DNA of 23,268 bases from Smittium culicis (Eukaryota > Kickxellomycota > Harpellomycetes > Harpellales > Legeriomycetaceae). Below are positions 9,360 to 17,906 of this stretch, in pieces. The stretch lies in NCBI GenBank assembly GCA_001970855.1, contig LSSN01002737.1, positions 1-23,268 on the forward strand. Direction: 5' to 3'. The notes under the pieces are model-generated. The model was not told the DNA's origin. It did no database searches and saw nothing but the letters and a program-made list of their open reading frames with translations. Position 1 is the first letter of the stretch. Each line of letters begins with the position of its first letter. Made by a program: the position numbers and the translations under genes.

Positions 9360-10320
9360 AAATAACTTTTCTTATTTAACCAAATATAATTATGTAAATA
9401 GATGATGTAAAGATAGGCCGATAACACCACTTTATGAAGGCCAGACATATTTATAGGGGTATTTTGGTTTAATAGAGTTATATGGAATTACCTAAGCACT
9501 TAATGATACCAAAATTACAAGGTTCAGGATTTCGATAGGATACAAAACATAATATTAAAGGTCGTAATGAAAAAAAAATAGCCCAAACATGAATAAAAAA
9601 AAATGTTTATAAATTTTCAGCACAATATATAACGCCAGTTAAATAAAATGATGTATGACCTATAGTGTATCAGTACTAGTTCCTATTAATGGTGGTATGG
9701 TGGAGATCAATAAATTCAATGAAAAATCTCTTATATCAACACGGATCAAGCTAATATTGAAGATTATAACAACCAAACTAGTAGCATAGGGAGGAAAACA
9801 TCAAAATATATTTAATTTCCAGGCTATAATCCGAAATTTGAAAGATTCTACTGTGCGATAAACCGCTGTATGCGGTAGTATGAGGCGCTTTTAATTTAAA
9901 ATACTAAGTAAAGTGGATGTGTTATATCAACTACAGTAAAACATACGATTGAGTTCCAACCATGCCACTGATTTACAAGCATAGATCAGTCAGGATTATG
10001 CGGTAAACTTCAATATAAAGTAACTTAACTATGATATAAGGCCATAAGTAGAGATGGGAATTTGAAATGATATTTCGAGACACAAAGAATTCCTCTGCGG
10101 GGTATGTGAAGGATGTCTAATGTCGCTCGATTTTTATTATTAGCAAAGTTTTTTAGGGAGATTATAGAGGTAAAAGCTCCAGGGATGTCTAAATATTTAT
10201 CAGAGCTAACTTTGGCTGATGATTAAATTGATCTGGCAGGCTTTGAAAAGAGTTTACTAAAAATAATTGAGTGCTAACGCTGGATTGTTGGGCAGTTTGG
10301 TTAATGGTTTCAAACAAGTC
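9360..10320 (+). mobile_element. Decayed internal part of a LINE
   Basis: An AT-rich remnant lying between the copy B tail and TPT1. Its readable part is the reverse-transcriptase domain (separate entry). Between 9265 and 9330 there may be a further LINE tail: TCACTGG... followed by TTTGAAATTTATTTTAA resembles the corresponding part of copy A, but the match is short. The limits are approximate because both ends fade into AT-rich DNA. Confidence 0.55.
9640..10320 (+). pseudogene. Fossil LINE reverse transcriptase domain
   Basis: RT motifs appear in the correct order across frames. VPINGGMVEINKFNEKSLIS (about 9680-9738) corresponds to the VPIPKKGD...NYRGISL motif. TRIKLILKIITTKL follows it. 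IRNLKDSTV (about 9830) matches the GFR-x-E-C-T region. YSKTYD (about 9929-9950), then VPTMPLIYK, matches the FSKAYDxVP motif with the first catalytic Asp. FLCGVCEGCLMS (about 10090-10125) matches GVRQGCPLSP. LADD (10212-10223) is the FADD catalytic box. At least a dozen stops and several frame changes interrupt the domain. Codon order and motif spacing leave little doubt about its identity, and it cannot encode a functional enzyme. Confidence 0.75.
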
Positions 10321-10801
10321 CATGTGTGCAAACAAAGGCTTTTAACAGAAATGGCACATCTGAAAATTATCAACTCAGCTTTTTAGATTTATATTCAGCT
10401 TACTTATCAACACGGTTTATATTATTTTTACTATTTCAATATGATTTCAAGGGTAATAAAAAAAAATATCAAAATTCAGGGCGTTTAAGATTGTTTGTTC
10501 CCTCAATCTCGATTTCGAGAAATTCGATTATCGGGAATTGATCCTTAGCCAGATTTGCGGTTCTATTGGCCGGGAATAAGTATTTTAGCTTCATGCGGAA
10601 ATAGGGCAAGAAATTAGGTCCAATGAACCACTTTAAAATTTTATTAGTTAGGAGGAAAGGCGAAAAAATAAACTTTACAATTACACGATAGAATAAAAAT
10701 ATATGATAATGCTCAAGTTCTCAGCAAGGTTAATAAAAGTAGGGTTTCAAACAACTCAAGGAAAAAAAATAACGAATAATCGATTTATTAGGGGCTTAGG
10801 G
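10321..10801. other. Region upstream of TPT1
   Basis: Probably the promoter and leader of TPT1, plus the faded end of the LINE remnant. The open frame at 10326-10541 lies where post-RT LINE sequence would be expected, but I see no recognisable motif in it. An ATG at 10703 is in frame with TPT1 and would add 33 residues rich in Lys and Arg. Confidence 0.4.
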
Positions 10802-11626
10802 ATGAGTAATAGAAACAGGCGCGATACTATTGACGTTCAACTGAGCAAGTACTTGTCGTCGATTCTCAGGCACAATGCGAGAAAAATGGGGCTGGCCGTT
10901 CGCAGCGACGGGTCGGTGCTGCTGAGCGATATTTTGAAACTTCCTCGATTTGGAATTTGCGAGGATCCACTAGCCATGGTCAAGCAGATCGTTGAACAAA
11001 ACGCAAAGCAGCGGTTTACTCTGCTAGAAGTAAACAATGAGTTGTATATTCGAGCAAACCAGGGTCACTCAATGCCAGTATTTTTTCTTTTGAAATATTT
11101 CTTAGTTTGTGTTTTATAAAATCTTTTGCATACTCCTTTTTTTTTTCTTGATTTGTACAGCTCTTTAAACTATAAATATGCTTATAAAAAAACATAGATT
11201 GACGATTTGCCGATGACAAAAGTAGTCGACTTTACTGAAATACCTACTGCCATTCATGGAACGTATTTGGATAAATGGCAAATCATAAGTAAGATACTGT
11301 CGTATATGTAATAGAACCAGCGGCATTTTTAGCCAAGATCTAATTTAAACTTGAAATTATCTATAGAGACGGAAGGGCTAAGCAGGATGCGTAGGCAGCA
11401 TATTCATATGAGCAGCGGAATTGTTGGAAAAGACGCAGTTGTTAGTGGGATGAGGTATAGTGCGAATGTATATATATATATAGATACGAAAAAGGCGATA
11501 GAGGATGGCATAGAGTTTTACATATCAGAGAACAAAGTGATACTAACGCATGGCGATGCGAGCGGTTACTTGAAGCCAAAGTATTTCTTTAAGGTTGTGG
11601 ATAAAGCTGGAAATGCGTTGATATAG
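10802..11626 (+). CDS. TPT1: tRNA 2'-phosphotransferase, two introns
   Basis: Coding exons 10802-11077, 11198-11288 and 11367-11626 give 208 residues (yeast 230). Tpt1 removes the 2'-phosphate left at the tRNA splice junction, transferring it to NAD+ and releasing ADP-ribose 1'',2''-cyclic phosphate and nicotinamide. The N-terminal winged-helix part carries R23-H24 in ILRHNA and R71 in KQRF, at the same numbers as the essential residues of yeast Tpt1; this supports the ATG at 10802. HGT (112-114), the RRQHIHMSSG stretch and R152 in SGMR (the fourth essential Arg), then VYIYID, YFFKVVD, form the NAD-binding ADP-ribosyltransferase fold. Intron 1 (120 nt, GTATTT...CATAG) is phase 0. Intron 2 (78 nt, GTAAGA...TATAG) splits a Lys codon. 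An in-frame ATG at 10703 would add a basic leader without acidic residues. The gene converges on UNG1. Confidence 0.93.
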
Positions 11627-11961
11627 ACTATATAATATCTTTTCTTTGTTTATATTTTTCTGAAATGTGGGAGAAGCGAAATATTTGGAATGTCAAAGTA
11701 TAAATTATAATAAATATTTTGAATAAGTTAAAAATAAATTAAAGAAACTCTGGAAAAATTCGTATTAGAGAAATTAGCATATAAATAATTTACTAATATA
11801 AGAGTAAATATAGTTCAATGTGTAAAAAAATAAGAATTAAAAAAGGTTCTAATTATACTATTGATAGTAGTTGAAACTGCGAATAAATATAAGAGTTTAA
11901 TCTGTATTAGAGCGAGTATATGTTGCATTTAGGATAATGGGTATAATGAACAAAGCAGTAT
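11627..11961. terminator. Convergent 3' regions of TPT1 and UNG1
   Basis: 335 nt of AT-rich DNA separate the two stop codons. AATAAA at 11709-11714 is a candidate poly(A) signal for TPT1. No additional gene is visible. The spacing is short enough for the two 3' UTRs to overlap. Confidence 0.4.
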
Positions 11962-13216
11962 TTACAAGCCTTCCCAGTCGATAGTAGCTTTATTATGTTT
12001 TGCGAGGTAATCATTAGCGAGTTTGAAGTGGTTGCATTGCAAAAAACCTCTATGGGCGGATAGTGGGCTTGGGTGGACCGATTTGAGGACAAGGTGTTTT
12101 TTAGGGTCAATGATCTTGTCAGCTTTCTTTTGCGCAAAGGAGCCCCAAAGCAAGAACACCAAGTTGGTTGATTTTGTGTTGAGGAGAGAGATAACTGCGT
12201 CGGTGAAGGTTTCCCACCCAACGTCCTTGTGCGAGTTGGGTTTTTTTTCTTCAACGGTCAGCGTCGAGTTGAGCATGAGGACGCCTTGGTCAGCCCAGCC
12301 TTTAAGGAACCCTGATTTTAATAAGGCGGCGTTGTTTTTGTTAGATCCACTGCCGCTTGAGAATGCGCCCGGGTAGCTGTTCTTTATTGCTGCGTATATG
12401 TTCTTGAGCGACGGTGGCGGAGGCACGCCCTTTTTGACGCTGAAAGCTAAACCGTGGGCTTGGCCTGGGTTGAAGTACGGATCTTGGCCTAAAATCACTA
12501 TCTTTACGTTCTCGAATTTTGTAAATACTGACCAGCTGAATATCTCGTCAATTGGCGGGTATATTCTCTTTGAATTCGACAGTTCATTATTAACAAATTT
12601 GATTATCTACAACAATAATGTCTCACAGTTTAAAATTTTTGAATTTTATAAGAAAAATATATGCCCAAAAGTGAACAAGGCAATGGGTTTATAAAGCTTG
12701 CCTAATATAGGGAAACTTTTTTTTTATTTAAATTATTACCTCGTTGAAGTATGGCTTTTTAACTTCTTTGGATAAATGAATTAGCCAGTCGTGGCCCATA
12801 GTTCTGTAAACAAGGGAATCCTTATCGAAAGACTCCAAAATCGCTTGTTCTTTTTCGCTTTCCAAAACTATGTGATCGTAAAGTAAAAAAAAAAAAAAGA
12901 ACAAGCTTTATTTTATTTTTATTAAAGAGGTGTCGTGAATATAGCATCAAGGTATGGTGAGATTTGATACGAAGTAAAGGCGAAATATTATGAAATTTAG
13001 TAGATTACCTTTAGAAGCAGCTGATTCTGAATTAGCTGGTATTTTATGCTCTAATACTTCGTTAGAGTTTTGGGTGTTTTTTTGCACTGACTGATCGTCT
13101 GCTTTTAGTTTCTTAACAGTCTTAGAGGCAAAAAAATTGGTTAGTTTAGCTTCGCGCTTGGTCTTGGTGCCTTTACTTACAGTGGGGCTAGTTCCGCTTG
13201 AACTAGGGCTAGTCAT
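11962..13216 (-). CDS. UNG1: Uracil-DNA glycosylase (family 1), two introns
   Basis: Coding exons on the complement, in order 13216-13009, 12867-12740 and 12606-11962, give 326 residues (human UNG2 313, yeast 359). The enzyme excises uracil from DNA to start base-excision repair. Catalytic motifs are intact: GQDPY with D154 (152-156), the uracil-binding LMLN (N225), LLWGS, and HPSPLSAHRG with H290. Residues about 196-208 are a Ser/Gly/Asn-rich insert. Exon 1 encodes a disordered Ser/Thr/Lys-rich tail with a PCNA-interaction-like box, EAKLTNFF (22-29), in which the usual leading Gln is Glu. This points to a nuclear, replication-linked form. Intron 1 (141 nt, GTAATC...CACATAG) splits a Val codon. 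Intron 2 (133 nt, GTAATA...TTGTAG) is phase 0. Joining gives KPYFNE followed by IIKFVNN, as in other Ung proteins. Confidence 0.95.
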
Positions 13217-13310
13217 ATTGTTGGATCTATTAATAATACTAGATCAGTTGTTAAAAAATGGAGGCTGATAATTAAATGAGGGAAGGAGCGTGAGGTGCTA
13301 CGATGAGGAT

Positions 13311-13478
13311 ATGGATTTAAAGTTCAAGAGTTTATGGATGATAAAAGTTTATTTTGGAGCAAACGAAGCGATATTGGATACTCTGATTAGACTTACTAAC
13401 TTTATAAAACAGCAAATTGGCGCAGAAATGGCATTAATTTATCAGAATAAGAAATTGAGCGAATCAGAAAAAAAATAA
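13311..13478 (+). CDS. Hypothetical 55-residue ORF, divergent from UNG1
   Basis: The ORF starts 94 nt from the UNG1 ATG on the opposite strand. Its composition is more protein-like than that of other chance ORFs here: balanced charge, few homopolymers, with a helix-like stretch LIRLTNFIKQQIGAE and then LIYQNKKLSESEKK. That last part faintly recalls the helix-strand-GK-L pattern of ubiquitin-like folds (ubiquitin, Atg12), but the similarity is too weak to name a family. It ends in an AAAT microsatellite. It may be a lone exon of a gene whose other exons I cannot see, or noncoding. Upstream in-frame stops prevent extension without splicing. Confidence 0.25.
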   Translation: MDLKFKSLWMIKVYFGANEAILDTLIRLTNFIKQQIGAEMALIYQNKKLSESEKK

Positions 13479-13491
13479 ATAAATAAATAAA
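13473..13491 (+). repeat. AAAT tetranucleotide repeat
   Basis: A short AAAT tandem run overlapping the end of the small ORF before it. It provides AATAAA sequences, so it could also act as a poly(A) signal. Confidence 0.7.
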
Positions 13492-14227
13492 CAAAACGGA
13501 TCTAAAAGCTCACAAATTTCACTGATTTGAATTGTAGGCAAATATATAATTTATAGTAAATTTTATTTATCGTTATTTTATTAGGTATTATAACAAAATT
13601 TAGTGTTTGAAATTATCCATTTTTTTCAAGTCTGTAGATAACCACATTTAATGAAAAAAGTTCAGAAATGAGCCAAGCATAGAGTTTTGGGGCGCAGTTT
13701 AAAAACGTCTAATCCTTATTTAGCTTTTATATCAAGAACTTTTATAGAGCATGTTAGAGCTAATATTCTTTTGCTTAATCAAGTATACTAGCAACATCAA
13801 CATTTGTATTTTTGGTCTGCCAAAAAAAAAAAAAATAAAATCTAAGCTCACATAGTTCAGTCGCCACGAATATATATTTATAAGCATGTGAAAATTGCAA
13901 AATTTAAAAGTGCAATTTAAAAGTGCAACCGATAATACAGTTGTATTGATGCTGAAGATATCTCCCACTGCTCAGTACTAATTTCGCTATTCAGCTCTTG
14001 AATATAAGCTAACATATATCCTCTCCAATAAATAAATCGATTTCCAATTTTGGCCAAGAACATACGGGTTTATATTCAAATATCCAGTTCTACTTGTCAA
14101 ATTTGCAGCTAAAACCGTACACAATTTCATCGGGTTCGCATCGATGGAAGCCAAAGAAGCAATAAAAAAAAGGGGGGAGGTTCTATTAACATTGAACGCC
14201 AGCGCAAGAAAATATAAGAAAAGAAAT
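13492..14227. other. AT-rich intergenic and 3' UTR of the GC-rich orphan gene
   Basis: No gene supported. The - strand frame at 13732-13968 is Phe/Ile/Leu/Asn-rich chance sequence. The sharp rise in GC content at about 14240 marks the end of the orphan coding region on the - strand. Confidence 0.45.
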
Positions 14228-15028
14228 TTAAGCGGACAGTGATAGGTACCCAGATATAAGATCCGCGAGTTTGAGCCGATCGCTGATGTCGTCAACCACC
14301 GCCTGATCAATCGGCTCTGCGCCAGAGATCTCCGCAACAAGCTCCGCGAAACTAACTGCCGCGCCCGCTGCTCCAACACCCGCCAAATCGCCCACGCTCA
14401 CGACCGATGCTTTATCCTCGCACTCACGCGCGACATGCCAAATGCCGCGCTTCGTCACGCCGTCCGGCTGTACACGCCATGCAATGCTCGCAAGGCGCCC
14501 GTGCTCGCGCGCAACCACTTCGCTCACGTACGCCGCCCACTCCTGCACCCGCTGATGCGTAAGCCCGGTCACCGCCATGTACGCCGCATCCGGCGCGCGC
14601 GCAGTTCCATCACCGCCTTCCCCCTTTTTCGGCTGCTTCTTCTTTTTCTTCTTCTTGCCCTTGACGCCCGCCTGTAGCTCTGCCTCACCCTTACTCTCAG
14701 CCTCAGCCTTAGCCTTAGCCTCAGCGGATGCCATCGATGGCGCCGAACTGACGCTGAATTTCGCAGCGACGCGCTGTGCGCCTGCGACGGTGTGCCGGAA
14801 CCCGCGCACTGTGGCCAGGAGATCCGCCAGGTCGCGCTCCATCGCGCCGACGAGCACGTGTTCGAGATGGCGGTTGTAGCTGCAGTCGCGGCTGCAGTTG
14901 CGTGCGCGCGCGGCCTGCTCGAAGTTGTTGGCGGCCGATCTGGCGTGTGCATCGAGCGCGGCGGTAAAGCGGGCGTACGCGTGGGCTATGCTGCGGACGT
15001 CCCTCGCCGCTGCAACGATCTCGTCCAT
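14228..15028 (-). CDS. GC-rich, Ala-rich protein of unknown function with polylysine tract
   Basis: 266 residues, no intron seen, family not recognised. Residues 1-95 are helical and rich in Ala, Arg and Asp, with two close cysteines in RNCSRDCS (44-50). Residues 96-122 are low-complexity (AEAKAKAEAESKGEAE). A lysine tract, KGKKKKKKKQPKK, at 123-135 could be a nuclear or nucleolar signal. Residues 150-266 are again helical, with two long amphipathic segments (about 155-185 and 225-266). There is no signal peptide or membrane segment. The coding sequence is very GC-rich, so several other frames are open too. This frame is preferred because it is the longest, starts at an ATG, and has the composition of an ordinary helical protein with no Arg/His/Cys excess. 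Base use is unlike the flanking DNA and unlike CCT8 next door. It could be a rapidly evolving coiled-coil subunit of a conserved complex, or lineage-specific. Confidence 0.75.
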   Translation of the reverse strand: MDEIVAAARDVRSIAHAYARFTAALDAHARSAANNFEQAARARNCSRDCSYNRHLEHVLVGAMERDLADLLATVRGFRHTVAGAQRVAAKFSVSSAPSMASAEAKAKAEAESKGEAELQAGVKGKKKKKKKQPKKGEGGDGTARAPDAAYMAVTGLTHQRVQEWAAYVSEVVAREHGRLASIAWRVQPDGVTKRGIWHVARECEDKASVVSVGDLAGVGAAGAAVSFAELVAEISGAEPIDQAVVDDISDRLKLADLISGYLSLSA

Positions 15029-15575
15029 TCGCGTTTGAACTTGTCGCTGGATACTGTATTAAATTAAATTACTGTATATCGGTCACTCCTTTAGTGATTA
15101 GTTGATTGCGTTTTGATGCGTCGCTGCTTATTAAAAAATTAATTCTTCTGGATATGATTTTTTTTTTTGAATCGAGTATTAACATTTGGCAACTAAAGAT
15201 TTATAGAGTATAGCTAATACGAAAAAAAAAATTTTTTTTAATATAGAGAGCGAGTAAAAAAGCTGAAACATTAATAATGCTTTGCTTTTAACGAATTAAA
15301 AGCGGCTAATTTGATTTTATGCATCAATTGTTTATTTAGAGATTATATAGTTGTAAAAATCTAAATAATTACTCTAAATTATATTTTTAGAAAAGTAGTA
15401 AAGAAATTAATAAATTCAACACAATTGCACTGCGTATCACTCAGTTGATTTATTTTTATATAGCCATTTAATTTAGCAATGAGAAAATTTTTTTTTATAT
15501 TTATGTAAATTATATGATAAAAAGGCATTTGATGGAATTCTTAAAAAAAAGAAAAAAAAATTTTTTTTTTTTTAA
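15029..15575. other. Intergenic region, CCT8 3' UTR and orphan-gene promoter
   Basis: Very AT-rich with long A and T runs. TTTATT at 15449-15454 gives AATAAA on the - strand and is a candidate CCT8 poly(A) signal, about 120 nt past the stop. The half nearer 15029 should carry the promoter of the GC-rich gene. No further gene seen. Confidence 0.45.
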
Positions 15576-17906
15576 TTAGTCTTGGTCGTCCCAGTTGCCA
15601 CGGTTAGTTGGGACTTTAGGTCCGCCTGCTTTCTTGGCCATGATAATCTGGTCAACTTGGAGGATGGTCAATGCAGCTTCGGTTGCGTATCTGATTGCCC
15701 ACTGCTTAACGGCCAAAGGTTCCAAAATTCCAGCTTCAACAGCATCAATCAACCCAGTATCCGAAGATTCGGACTCGACGTTAATACCGACATTTGGTCC
15801 ATTTAAGCCAGAGTCAGCATCAGACTTGACTTTGTGGTGTGCAGCAACTAGTCTAGTTACTAAATCTGTGCTGTCAAGACCGCAGTTGTCTGAAATGGTT
15901 CTTGAGAAAACTTCAAATGATTCGGCAAACTTTCTGATTGCATACTGGTTTGTTGAACTGTTTGAGTCAGCGTAGTTTGAAATCAGCTTGTTAAGTTCCA
16001 TCTCAGCAGCTGTGGCACCAGCAACTAGTCGTGAATCTTTGGTTAAAGCTTTGACGACGTTTACTCCATCGTCAATTGCGCGTTCGACATCATCAAGGTA
16101 GTTTTGCGTTGCTCCTCTTAAAACGATTGTGGTGACTTGCGCATTTGATATAGTATGGCTTTCGTCATCGTCCAGATTACGGAAAACGGTTACTCTGTCG
16201 CTACCTATTTCTTCGACGAATATTTTATCGATTGATCCTACTTCTTCTTTTGATGGTGCGCCCAATCTTGCTAAAGCATTGGCACCAGTCAATCTGCAAA
16301 CTCTACGCAATTCGAATTTTGAAGGGAACTTGATTACCAAGACATTGTTTTGGTTGAGGTAGTGCATAGCTAAATCTCCAACAGTTGAGCCACAAGCAAC
16401 AACGTTAACTCCCGCATTAACAATTTCAGTTACAATCTATTTGGAAAATTCATAAATAAAAACAGCATTTAAATTAGTATGCTAAAAATAAAAAAAGTAG
16501 TTATGCATAAAAGAAAAAGTTGAAGGAGAGAGAGGATGAATATATGGAATTTTGGATCTTACAGCTTCCATTTGCTTTTCTTCTCCTTTAGTATAATCTA
16601 AAATCTCCTTTGCGCTTTTTAATAGAACAGTTCCTTTAGTTTCAGTTTGTCCAATATCGAATGGGCATGAGAAAACGGCAACTTTAGCGTTTGTCATGCT
16701 TTTAATATTTGCTAAAATAATGATAAAAAAGAAAGATTATAGTAAGTATATTAGAAAAGTAATAAAATGGGACTCGAGGGGTTATAAAAGTAAAGATAGA
16801 GGATGTACATTCAGGTTCACGGGGGAAAACCATTCCAGGAACAACAGTGGATTGCATTAAATTTCCGCCCAAAATTTTGACTACTCTGATATTATCAACG
16901 TTGAAGTTTTGGGGATTTGATGGCATGCTGGATACGATGGCTTCAGCAACAAGGTCGCCTAAGAAGTCTTGATATCCAAACTCTTTGGGTGCAATAGAAG
17001 TTTTTGTAACTTTAGCTATCTGGGCAGCATCTTTTAAGTCAGTGACCTGATCAACAACAAGATCTAATTATTTTTAGTTTTAAAATGATTAGTAAGAAAA
17101 AAAATTTTTTTTTAATAATATCAGTAGATTAAAGGGTATAAAAGATTATAGCTCAGAGTATGATAGGGTAGGCTGGAATAGTGAAGAAGGTTACCTTCTA
17201 GAAATTTGATAGATTTTTCCAAGGCAAGCTCATATCCTTGGGCGATTTCAGAGGGGTGGAGACCCATGCGTAATAGGTATTCGGCTTTCTGTAGCAATTC
17301 ACTAGCGAATATAACGACATAGTTTGTACCATCACCAGCCTAATTAAACATCAAATGTTAAATAATTAAGGTATTAAAAAAAATTTTTTTTTACTGTAAA
17401 TAAAAGTAAAAGAGGGTTACTTCAGCTTCTTGTTGTTGTGAGGCCATTACTAGTAATTTTGCAGCAGGGTGGACCACTTCGAGTTCTTGGATAATTGTTG
17501 CGGCGTCAGAAGTAACAAAGAGTTTATCTAGTCTGTTTACAACCATCTTGTTTCGACCTTTTTTTTTTATAATTGATTGAGTCAAGATTAAATATTAAAG
17601 CAATTGTAAATTAATTGGTACTTGGAGGAAGAAAAAAATAGGGATATTGATAAATTACCATATGGTCCGAAAGAGGTTCTAGTAATCTCGCTCATTTCTT
17701 TAGTGGCTTGGATGTTTCTAATTACAGATTCTTCAAGGCCTTGTAAAGTCTATTTAAATGGGGGTGAGATGGGGAAAAGTAGTAGAGTGGTTAAAAGGAA
17801 GTGATTATAAAATGGTAGAATCATTAAGGTATGGGTAGGGAAGGGAGTTTACTTTATAGCCTTCTTTGAAGAGGTTGTTTGATCCTGAAGGTACTCGCAA
17901 AGCCAT
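15576..17906 (-). CDS. CCT8: T-complex protein 1 subunit theta, seven exons
   Basis: Coding exons on the complement: 17906-17853, 17749-17659, 17557-17421, 17339-17195, 17063-16809, 16711-16563 and 16436-15576, giving 563 residues (yeast Cct8 568). It is one of eight subunits of the cytosolic TRiC/CCT ring that folds actin, tubulin and WD-repeat proteins with ATP. Equatorial nucleotide-site motifs are SFGPYGRNK (44-52), VTSDAAT (63-69) and GDGTN (96-100; theta has N where other subunits have T). Theta-specific signs are the MALRVPSGSNNLFKEGY start, VVKILGG, REPE, ETKGTVLL (251-258), KGEEKQ (269-274), PSKFELRR, RGATQNYLDDVERAIDDGV and the AKKAGGP...NWDDQD tail. All six introns (81-131 nt) are GT-AG, and every phase joins cleanly. 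At the 16712-16808 intron the acceptor TTTTAG at 16712 is chosen because it keeps the segment length of human and yeast Cct8. Confidence 0.95.

Noticed and set aside
11078..11119. Continuation of the first TPT1 exon to the stop at 11119
   Set aside because: It adds a hydrophobic tail (VFFLLKYFLVCVL) and would lose the NAD-binding half. The GT at 11078 with AG at 11196-11197 restores the conserved protein in phase.
11962..12498. UNG1 as a single 178-codon exon starting at a GTG
   Set aside because: The frame continues upstream through KFENVKIVILGQDPY to a splice acceptor at 12607, and two further exons complete the family N-terminus.
13732..13968. 78-codon minus-strand frame
   Set aside because: Phe/Ile/Leu/Asn-rich, crosses an A-run, no family resemblance.
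14569..14952. Alternative long frames within the GC-rich gene, on both strands
   Set aside because: They give Arg/Thr/His/Pro-rich proteins without sensible composition. GC-rich DNA leaves all frames open, and the 266-residue frame is the longest and most natural.
17064..17194. CTGA sequences in a CCT8 intron as possible snoRNA D boxes
   Set aside because: No C-box partner and no recognised rRNA complementarity next to them.
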